A stretch of 5,057 nucleotides of DNA, taken from positions 1 through 5,057 of the forward strand of contig JANXSA010000578.1 of the NCBI GenBank assembly GCA_025352915.1. The letters are read 5' to 3'. Numbering within the stretch: the stretch's first letter is position 1; each line of letters opens with the position of its first letter. Origin of the DNA: Rhodospirillales bacterium. Lineage in GTDB: Bacteria; Pseudomonadota; Alphaproteobacteria; Acetobacterales; Acetobacteraceae. Under the pieces are notes generated by a model that saw nothing but the letters and a program-made list of their open reading frames with translations, searched no databases and was not told the DNA's origin. Positions 1 to 4,217 of this stretch are shown here, piece after piece. The position numbers were made by a program, and so were the translations under genes.

Positions 1-443
1 AACTGCGTGCGATGCAATCCCGGCTAGTCGCCGCATCGTCGGATGCCGCGATCCGAGCCGTTGTGGCAACCCTGCACGACCTGGGATATCGCATCACAAA
101 GGTGGAGCCGGGCGCGGGTACCGTATCCGCCACGCGTCAGACCGCACTGCGGCTGGCGGTGGTGGTGCAGCCACGCGGCAATGAGCAATCCATCGTGCGC
201 GCCAATGCCACAATCGTGACCGCCGCACTGGAATCGCAGGTCGACTCACCGGAGTTCTACCTGACAAACTTCTTCGTGCCCCTCGGGGCAACGCTGCATC
301 GCGAACCGCTGGCGGTGCCGCAAGAAGTGAGTGCGCCCGAGCCGGTCCGGCCCACCCCGGAACTCACAGTTCAGCAACAGCGCGCGGCGGCCGCTCGGCA
401 AGCAGCCCCCACCGCGCTCCCAACGGGAGTGCCAAGTCGATGA
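1..443 (+). CDS. Paralogous envelope-protein domain, copy 1 (5'-truncated by window edge), with Pro/Ala/Gln-rich tail
   Basis: The frame is open to the window edge: codons before the ATG at 12 read L-R-A, and 'LRAMQSRLV' lines up with 'QRAISTRQF' of the gene at 1307. The ATG at 12 is therefore probably an internal Met, and the true start with a lipoprotein signal lies upstream. Numbering from that Met, residues 8-98 form the domain shared with the genes at 853 and 1307: 'VVATLHDLGY' (17-26), 'GTVSATR' (36-42, identical in copy 4) and 'PRGN' (54-57, also identical). After about residue 100 it continues into a tail rich in Pro, Ala and Gln, absent from the other copies and probably disordered. 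The stop overlaps the next start as ATGA (440-443), showing translational coupling. No enzymatic motif is visible and I do not recognise a named family. Function unknown; an envelope location is inferred from the paralogues. Certainty is high that it is coding. Confidence 0.82.
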   Translation, partial: LRAMQSRLVAASSDAAIRAVVATLHDLGYRITKVEPGAGTVSATRQTALRLAVVVQPRGNEQSIVRANATIVTAALESQVDSPEFYLTNFFVPLGATLHREPLAVPQEVSAPEPVRPTPELTVQQQRAAAARQAAPTALPTGVPSR

Positions 444-853
444 CACGGTATCTTATTTCCGCAGCGGTCGGCCTGTTGCTCGCTAGTTGCTCCCCGGCGG
501 CCGACCATGCCCGGGATGTCGCCGCCGGCCGGGACGCGCAAGAGCGCCTGACGCTGGGAACCGTACAGCGCGAGATCCGGGTTGGCATGAGCGGGACCGA
601 GGTGGCGTCGGTGCTGGGGTCGCCCAATATCGTCACGTCCGACGAAAACCGGCGCGAGAGCTGGGTTTACGACCGGATGGCCACCGAACGAGTCTATTCG
701 GCGTCGAGCGGCGGTGTGAACGCGCTGTTCCTCGCGGGTGCCTCCAGGCAAGCTGGCGCTGCGCAGACCACCCAGCGCACCCTGACGGTGATCATCCGGT
801 TCGACAACGCCGGCCGTGTCCGCGACTTCTCCTACCGGTCCAGTTCATTCTGA
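440..853 (+). CDS. BamE/SmpA-OmlA-like outer-membrane lipoprotein
   Basis: A 137-residue lipoprotein. The signal has a lipobox ending L-A-S-C17, so Cys17 would be lipidated after cleavage, and the residue after it (Ser18) is compatible with outer-membrane sorting. Residues 42-65, 'VQREIRVGMSGTEV...LGSPNIV', match the hallmark of the SmpA/OmlA fold (an initial helix, G-M-S-x-x-E-V, then L-G-x-P). They are followed by 'ESWVYDR' (73-79) and a final strand 'LTVIIRFDNAGRV' (115-127), as in BamE-type proteins. A Gly/Ala/Ser-rich stretch (about 88-112) is inserted between the strands. Known members include BamE of the outer-membrane protein assembly machine, but many family members are small lipoproteins with other roles. 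A dedicated partner of the flanking lipoproteins is as likely here as true BamE. GGGAG at 425-429 is a suitable ribosome site. The ATG overlaps the previous stop (ATGA), and its own stop overlaps the next ATG by one base (TGATG). Confidence 0.85.
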   Translation: MTRYLISAAVGLLLASCSPAADHARDVAAGRDAQERLTLGTVQREIRVGMSGTEVASVLGSPNIVTSDENRRESWVYDRMATERVYSASSGGVNALFLAGASRQAGAAQTTQRTLTVIIRFDNAGRVRDFSYRSSSF

Positions 854-1317
854 TGCCGCCCGCTCTGCCCCGGCGGGCGGCGGTCGTATGGTGGGTCGCG
901 GCGCTGGCAGGATGCGCGCCGACGCCCGAACAACAGGCGATGGCTTTGCAGCCGAGCGTGCCGGCAACCGAACAGCGCGGCCGGGACACCCGCCGCTTCG
1001 ACACCGCCGACCGGGTGCTGATACTGAATGCGGCGATTGGCGTGCTCCAGGACCTCGGCTTCGCCATCGAGGAGTCTCAGGCGGCATATGGAATTGTGGT
1101 CGGCTCGCGCATCGCTGCCGGACGGGTGCGCGCGCAAGTGGTCGTGGCTCCGTCCGGTAACGGCACTACAACCGCAGTGCGTGTCACCTTTCAACGCATG
1201 ATGCCGCGCCCGGGCGCGATGCTGCCAATGGGCGAAACCATCCGCGAGCCGGAAGTATATGCCGCGTTCTTCGAGAAGTTGGCACAATCGGTGTTCCTGA
1301 CCGCCCATGCGATATAA
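853..1317 (+). CDS. Paralogous lipoprotein, copy 2 of the triplicated domain
   Basis: A 154-residue lipoprotein starting at the ATG inside TGATG (851-855). The reading frame is open far upstream to 487, but that part is a shadow of the BamE-like gene. Starting at 853 yields a typical lipoprotein signal: Arg7-Arg8, a hydrophobic stretch, then lipobox L-A-G-C21. The mature part has a short linker and then the shared domain from about residue 45: 'TRRFDTADRV' (46-55), 'AIGVLQDLGF' (61-70), 'GIVVGSR' (80-86), 'VVVAPSGNG' (96-104) and a C-terminal 'YAAFFEKLAQSVFL' (136-149). These elements occur in the same order in the gene at 1307 and, more divergently, in the gene at 1. This copy carries extra residues between about 115 and 130, 'MMPRPGAMLPMG', that the others lack. 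There is no obvious Shine-Dalgarno, so translation probably depends on re-initiation. Function unknown; family not recognised. Confidence 0.85.
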   Translation: MPPALPRRAAVVWWVAALAGCAPTPEQQAMALQPSVPATEQRGRDTRRFDTADRVLILNAAIGVLQDLGFAIEESQAAYGIVVGSRIAAGRVRAQVVVAPSGNGTTTAVRVTFQRMMPRPGAMLPMGETIREPEVYAAFFEKLAQSVFLTAHAI

Positions 1318-1735
1318 CCGACGTTATTTCCTGACACTCCCCCCGTTGCTGCCGCTGGTTGCGGCGTGCCAGGCGGATAGCCGCCAGCAAGTGCTCGCAA
1401 GCGCCAACACCCAGGCCGCCCAACGTGCCATTTCCACCCGGCAATTTGATACCCGCGACCAAGTGCGGGTGTTCCAGGCCGTGATTGCCACGCTGCAGGA
1501 TCTCGGATTCGTGGTCGACCGAGCGGACAGCACGCTGGGAACGGTGAGCGCCACACGGTTCGGCAGCGGGCTGATCCGCTTTACCGTGTCGGTCAGGCCA
1601 CGCGGCAATGCCAACATGATGGTGCGGGCGTCCGGCCAGCTGAACCAGCATGAACTGTCCGACCCCGCCCCCTTCCAACGTTTTTTCGAGGCGCTATCCC
1701 AGGCTCTGTTCCTGCAAGCAAACAACATCGATTGA
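1307..1735 (+). CDS. Paralogous lipoprotein, copy 3 of the triplicated domain
   Basis: A 142-residue lipoprotein, last gene of the coupled operon. Its ATG lies 11 nt inside the end of the preceding gene (overlap 1307-1317), and no ribosome site stands out, so coupling is likely. The signal has Arg5-Arg6, a Leu/Pro-rich core and lipobox V-A-A-C21. The shared domain runs from about residue 43: 'STRQFDTRDQVRV' (43-55), 'VIATLQDLGF' (59-68), 'LGTVSATR' (77-84), 'VRPRGN' (96-101) and 'FQRFFEALSQALFL' (123-136). It is closer to the copy at 1 ('GTVSATR' and 'PRGN' identical; 13 bases around 'PRGN' identical in DNA) than to the copy at 853. The alternation of short strands and amphipathic helices suggests a small alpha/beta periplasmic fold. 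No catalytic residues are evident. Probably an outer-membrane-anchored structural or assembly factor, but that is inference. Confidence 0.87.
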   Translation: MRYNRRYFLTLPPLLPLVAACQADSRQQVLASANTQAAQRAISTRQFDTRDQVRVFQAVIATLQDLGFVVDRADSTLGTVSATRFGSGLIRFTVSVRPRGNANMMVRASGQLNQHELSDPAPFQRFFEALSQALFLQANNID

Positions 1736-1750
1736 TACGGTTAGAAGTAG

Positions 1751-1777
1751 TTGCTGCAAAAAGGAGCATGCTAGGCT
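1751..1777 (+). promoter_or_regulatory. Possible weak promoter for the persulfide dioxygenase gene
   Basis: In the 69-base gap before the dioxygenase there is TTGCTG (1751-1756) and, 15 bases on, TAGGCT (1772-1777) preceded by TG at 1769-1770, like an extended -10. Both boxes are poor matches and the spacing is short. The change of gene type across the gap suggests a separate transcript, but readthrough from the lipoprotein operon cannot be excluded because no clear terminator is seen in the gap. Confidence 0.2.
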
Positions 1778-1786
1778 GAAGCTTCA
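1777..1786. repeat. Perfect 10-base palindrome in the leader of the dioxygenase gene
   Basis: TGAAGCTTCA reads the same on both strands and lies 8 bases before the ribosome site at 1795. A second short palindrome, AGCATGCT, lies at 1765-1772. They could be an operator half-site pair or chance; nothing else supports a role. Confidence 0.3.
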
Positions 1787-1794
1787 TCCATCTC

Positions 1795-1799
1795 GGAGG
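1795..1799 (+). promoter_or_regulatory. Strong ribosome binding site that fixes a GTG start
   Basis: GGAGG lies 5 bases before the GTG at 1805. There is no in-frame ATG at a comparable position, and the N-terminus 'MIFRQLFDQVSGTYSY' is what ETHE1-type proteins show, so GTG is the start. Confidence 0.85.
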
Positions 1800-1804
1800 C
1801 GCCA

Positions 1805-2845
1805 GTGATCTTCCGCCAGCTCTTCGACCAGGTCTCGGGCACCTACTCCTACGTCCTGGCCAGCCGCCACGGCGCCGAGGCGCTCATCATCGATCCCGTG
1901 CTGGAAAAGGTCGACCGCTACCTCCAGCTCATGCGCGAACTCGACCTCAAGCTGGTCAAGGCGGTCGACACCCACCTGCACGCCGACCACATCACCGGCC
2001 TCGGGGCGCTGCGCGACCGCACCCAGTGCATCACCGTGATGGGCGAACAGAGCCAGGTCGACGTCGTCTCGATGCGCCTGGCCGATGGCGACAAACTCAC
2101 CATCGAAGGCATCAAGCTCGACGTCGTCTACACGCCGGGCCACACCGACGACTCCTATTCCTTCATCATGCCCGACCGCGTCTTCACCGGCGACACCCTG
2201 CTGATCCGCGGCACCGGGCGCACCGACTTCCAGAACGGCGACGCCCGCATGCAGTATGAGTCGATCTTCAATCGCCTGCTGAAACTGCCCGACGAAACCC
2301 TCGTCTACCCGGCCCATGACTACAAGGGCGACACCGTCAGCACGATTGCCGAGGAACGCGCCTACAACCCCCGCCTCCAGGTGAAGTCGCCCGAGGAGTA
2401 CATCGCCGTGATGGCCAACCTGCACCTGTCCAACCCCAAGATGATGGACGTGGCAGTCCCGGCCAACATGCGCCAGGGCCTGGCCCAGGACACGGTCGCC
2501 GCCCGCGGCTGGGCGCTCTCCGCCGCCGAGGCAATCCGCCTGTCATCCGCCAAGGCCATCATCCTGGTCGACCTGCGCGAACGCACCGAGCGCGAACGCC
2601 ACGGCATCATCCCGGGCTCGCTCCATGCCCCCTACCCCGACCTGCGCGAAAACCTCGCCCCGCACGGCCTGCTGCATGAACTCGCCGATAGCAGCGACAA
2701 GCCACTGGTGTTCTACTGCGCCTTCGGCGAACGCTCGGCGATGGCGGTCCAGGCGGCACAGGACTCCGGACTAGCCTCCGCACGCCATGTCCAGGGCGGC
2801 GTCGCTGCGTGGCGCGATGCCGGAGGAGCGGTGGCTAAGGGATAG
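1805..2845 (+). CDS. Persulfide dioxygenase-rhodanese fusion (ETHE1-like MBL-fold)
   Basis: A 346-residue cytoplasmic protein with two domains. Residues 1 to about 228 are a metallo-beta-lactamase fold of the ETHE1 group: 'THLHADH' (56-62), 'PGHTDD' (111-116), 'FTGD' (127-130), 'GRTDFQ' (138-143) and 'YPAHDY' (168-173). By analogy with ETHE1, mononuclear iron would be held by His57, His113 and Asp130, and Arg139 would bind glutathione persulfide. 'VPANMR' (218-223) is also typical. Residues about 238-346 are one rhodanese domain with active-site loop 'CAFGER' (Cys305 to Arg310). The dioxygenase oxidises glutathione persulfide to sulfite and glutathione with O2. In characterised fusions the rhodanese half exchanges sulfane sulfur between thiosulfate and glutathione. 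The length matches single-rhodanese fusions, not the longer CstB type. The position equal to human Cys161 is Thr137. No sulfide:quinone reductase or sulfide-responsive regulator is in the window. Start is GTG with GGAGG at 1795. Codon third positions are very C-rich, unlike the preceding operon. Confidence 0.96.
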   Translation: MIFRQLFDQVSGTYSYVLASRHGAEALIIDPVLEKVDRYLQLMRELDLKLVKAVDTHLHADHITGLGALRDRTQCITVMGEQSQVDVVSMRLADGDKLTIEGIKLDVVYTPGHTDDSYSFIMPDRVFTGDTLLIRGTGRTDFQNGDARMQYESIFNRLLKLPDETLVYPAHDYKGDTVSTIAEERAYNPRLQVKSPEEYIAVMANLHLSNPKMMDVAVPANMRQGLAQDTVAARGWALSAAEAIRLSSAKAIILVDLRERTERERHGIIPGSLHAPYPDLRENLAPHGLLHELADSSDKPLVFYCAFGERSAMAVQAAQDSGLASARHVQGGVAAWRDAGGAVAKG

Positions 2846-2852
2846 AAAGAGT

Positions 2853-2876
2853 CTTCTTTTTCTGAAGAAAAAGAAG
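2853..2876 (+). terminator. Hairpin after the dioxygenase gene, possible terminator
   Basis: CTTCTTTTTC (2853-2862) and GAAAAAGAAG (2867-2876) form a perfect 10-bp stem with a TGAA loop, starting 7 bases after the stop. The stem is A/T-rich and no T-run follows directly, so a classical intrinsic terminator is doubtful; the position is the main support. Confidence 0.4.
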
Positions 2877-2946
2877 CAAAAAGACTTTATCCGTTTGCGT
2901 CGTGCCTCTGTAACGTCCACCCGATGCAATGGATAAAAGTTTTTTG

Positions 2947-2968
2947 GTTCTTTTTTTCAAAAAAGAAC
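2947..2968 (-). terminator. Hairpin after the DUF305 gene, possible terminator
   Basis: GTTCTTTTTT (2947-2956) and AAAAAAGAAC (2959-2968) form a perfect 10-bp stem with a 2-base loop (TC). It lies 11 bases past the stop of the minus-strand gene. Read on the minus strand it is followed by CAAAAAACTTTTATCC, with a short T-tract only after some bases. Weak as a textbook terminator but suitably placed. Confidence 0.4.
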
Positions 2969-2979
2969 ATCTTGCCCTT

Positions 2980-3333
2980 TTACCGCTGCTTTGCCTGCCA
3001 AGCCTTCATCTGCGCGATCTCCTTATCCTGAGCATCGACGATATCCTGCGCCAGCTTACGGATTTCCGGATCCTTGCCGTACAGCAGCACCGCCCGGGCC
3101 ATGTCGATGGCGCCCTGGTGATGGGCGATCATGCCGGCGACGAAATCACGATCGGCGTTCCCGGTGTAGCGGATATCCATGTCGCGATGCATCTTGTCAT
3201 TCGCCGCCTTCAGCGCCCTGGTCGCCGGCGTATCGGTGGCGGCCGCACCGTGGCCCTGATGGCCAACGGATTGCGCGATGACGAGGCACGGCAGGCTCAG
3301 CAAGACAGCACTGACGAAAAGTAGTCGAATCAT
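2980..3333 (-). CDS. DUF305 / CopM-like secreted metal-binding protein
   Basis: A 117-residue protein with a Sec signal (hydrophobic 4-19, likely cut after Ala20, before Gln21), so probably periplasmic. Cys16 lies in the hydrophobic core after a proline and does not make a lipobox. The mature part has 'KMHRDMDIRYTGNADRDFVAGMI' (residues 47-69), 'HHQGAIDMA' (71-79) and a C-terminal helix 'EIRKLAQDIVDAQDKEIAQMKAW' (90-112), the signature of DUF305, a ferritin-like helical domain. Met48, His49, Met52, His71, His72, Met78 and Met109 are candidate ligands. Characterised relatives such as cyanobacterial CopM bind copper, so a copper role is likely but inferred. A His/Gly stretch (His25, His28) follows the signal. 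Most relatives have 'MIPHHQ'; here it is 'MIAHHQ'. GAAGGA (minus strand, 3346-3341) sits 7 bases before the ATG. The gene follows the aldolase by 15 nt, so they are probably co-transcribed. Confidence 0.92.
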   Translation of the reverse strand: MIRLLFVSAVLLSLPCLVIAQSVGHQGHGAAATDTPATRALKAANDKMHRDMDIRYTGNADRDFVAGMIAHHQGAIDMARAVLLYGKDPEIRKLAQDIVDAQDKEIAQMKAWQAKQR

Positions 3334-3348
3334 GCGGATTTCCTTCAG

Positions 3349-4158
3349 TTATTCGCGCCAAGACGGATCGCGGCGGTCCAGCATGCGCAACAACCCGGGC
3401 CATTCCTTGCGCCCATAGGTCCGCGTCGCCCCCGGCGCATACATCGCCGCCGACTTGTCGACGATCGCCTGTGGCAGCGTATTCAGCGGCGTGTTGCACG
3501 CCATCGCCGCCACCTGGGCCTGGCAGGCGCGTTCCAGGCCGAACATGAAGTTGAACGCCTCGGGGATCGTCTGCCCCACCGTCAACAGCCCGTGGTTGCG
3601 CAAAATCATCAGGTTCTGACTGCCAAGATGCCCGGCGATGGCATCGCGCTCAGAGGGATCGCGCTCTGGCCCGTTAAAGTCGTGATACGCCACCCGCCCG
3701 GTGAAGCGGTGGGCGGTCTGGGTCAACGGCAACAACCCGCATTGCAGGGCGGAGACCGCCATGCCGGCCGTGGTGTGGGTGTGGATCGCCGCGTTGACAT
3801 CGGGCCGGGCCCGGTAGATCGCGCTGTGGATCACAAACGCGGCGGGCTGCAGGTTGTAGTCCGGCATGCCCTCGCCGAACTCCGGCTGCAACGTCACGCG
3901 CCCGTCGAGATCGGCCTTCAGCAGCGACGAGGCGGTGACCTCGCCGAACAGCAGGCCGTGGGCGATCACCAGGAACTCGCCGGGGCTGTCCGGCACCCGC
4001 GCCGAAATATGGGTGGCGATCATGTCGGTCATGCCGAAATGGTCGCAAAGCCGGTAGCACGCGGCCAAATCCAGCCGGGCCTGCCACTCGGCCGCACTGA
4101 CGCGGCTTTGCAGCGAGGGGATACGCAGTGGGTTGCCGAAGCCTTGGCCGTCGTCCAT
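3349..4158 (-). CDS. Class II aldolase/adducin family protein
   Basis: A 269-residue cytoplasmic protein with the class II aldolase/adducin domain from about residue 24 to 220. Seen in order: 'LAACYRLCDHFGMTDMIATHISAR' region (31-54), 'GLLFGEVTASSLLKADLDG' (68-86), 'IHTHTTAGMAVSAL' (125-138) and 'LRNHGLLTVG' (186-195). His126, His128 and His189 would bind the divalent metal, as the three histidines do in fuculose-phosphate aldolase. Glu73 in 'FGEVTAS' occupies the usual acidic position. Family members split or epimerise sugar phosphates or decarboxylate related acids; this long branch has few characterised members, so the substrate is unknown. GGAGG (minus strand, 4168-4164) lies 5 bases before the ATG. 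It is divergent from the amidohydrolase at 4218 with only 59 bases between, suggesting shared control and a shared catabolic pathway. The DUF305 gene follows 15 nt downstream. Confidence 0.94.
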   Translation of the reverse strand: MDDGQGFGNPLRIPSLQSRVSAAEWQARLDLAACYRLCDHFGMTDMIATHISARVPDSPGEFLVIAHGLLFGEVTASSLLKADLDGRVTLQPEFGEGMPDYNLQPAAFVIHSAIYRARPDVNAAIHTHTTAGMAVSALQCGLLPLTQTAHRFTGRVAYHDFNGPERDPSERDAIAGHLGSQNLMILRNHGLLTVGQTIPEAFNFMFGLERACQAQVAAMACNTPLNTLPQAIVDKSAAMYAPGATRTYGRKEWPGLLRMLDRRDPSWRE

Positions 4159-4185
4159 GGGTTCCTCCGTTGAGCCGTGCCGCCT

Positions 4186-4191
4186 ATTGTA
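4186..4191 (-). promoter_or_regulatory. Possible -10 box for the aldolase-DUF305 transcript
   Basis: On the minus strand 4191-4186 reads TACAAT, five of six to the sigma-70 -10 consensus, and is the only AT-rich hexamer in the 59-base divergent gap. A matching -35 is not seen at 16-18 bases spacing, so an activator or another sigma factor may be involved. Overlapping TATTGT (4185-4190) on the plus strand is a weaker -10 candidate for the amidohydrolase. Confidence 0.35.
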
Positions 4192-4217
4192 GCCTCAAAC
4201 CCCGCAGGACCACAGCC

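Larger units (their letters stand above)
2849..2973. repeat. Composite AT-rich inverted repeat between convergent genes
   Basis: The arms 2849-2901 and 2922-2973 are imperfect reverse complements around a core of about 20 bases. The clearest part is GCAAAAAGACTTTATCC (2876-2892) against GGATAAAAGTTTTTTGG (2931-2947), which pair with two small indels. Pairing continues inward, with TTGCGTC (2895-2901) against GATGCAA (2923-2929), one mismatch. It also continues outward through two hairpins that are each self-complementary. The A/T-rich arms contrast sharply with the GC-rich surroundings. The element fills nearly all of the gap between the two stop codons. I recall similar AT-rich palindromes between genes in Acetobacteraceae, but could not search. 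It may be a dispersed repeat (REP- or MITE-like), a bidirectional terminator, or both. No target-site duplication is apparent. Confidence 0.75.

Noticed and set aside
487..852. N-terminal extension of the frame of the lipoprotein at 853, giving a 276-residue product
   Set aside because: It lies wholly within the BamE-like gene in another frame and reads as low-complexity Arg/Pro/Gly sequence. The lipoprotein signal with a lipobox starts at the ATG at 853.
1784..2425. 213-residue minus-strand open frame opposite the persulfide dioxygenase
   Set aside because: Antisense shadow caused by C-rich third positions; it has no recognisable motif and the plus strand is unambiguous.
2853..2892. Insertion-sequence end
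   Set aside because: No transposase, no flanking duplicated target and no second copy in the window; a non-autonomous element remains possible but is not shown.
2846..2979. CRISPR array or tRNA in the convergent gap
   Set aside because: Only one inverted pair of arms is present, with no direct repeats and spacers and no cloverleaf; it is a palindromic repeat.
2929..3324. 131-residue plus-strand open frame opposite the DUF305 gene
   Set aside because: Starts inside the inverted repeat and runs antisense to a well-supported gene; its start region is simply the T-rich repeat arm.
3592..4173. 193-residue plus-strand open frame opposite the aldolase
   Set aside because: Shadow of the aldolase gene, with Gly/Val/Arg/His-rich composition and no family features.
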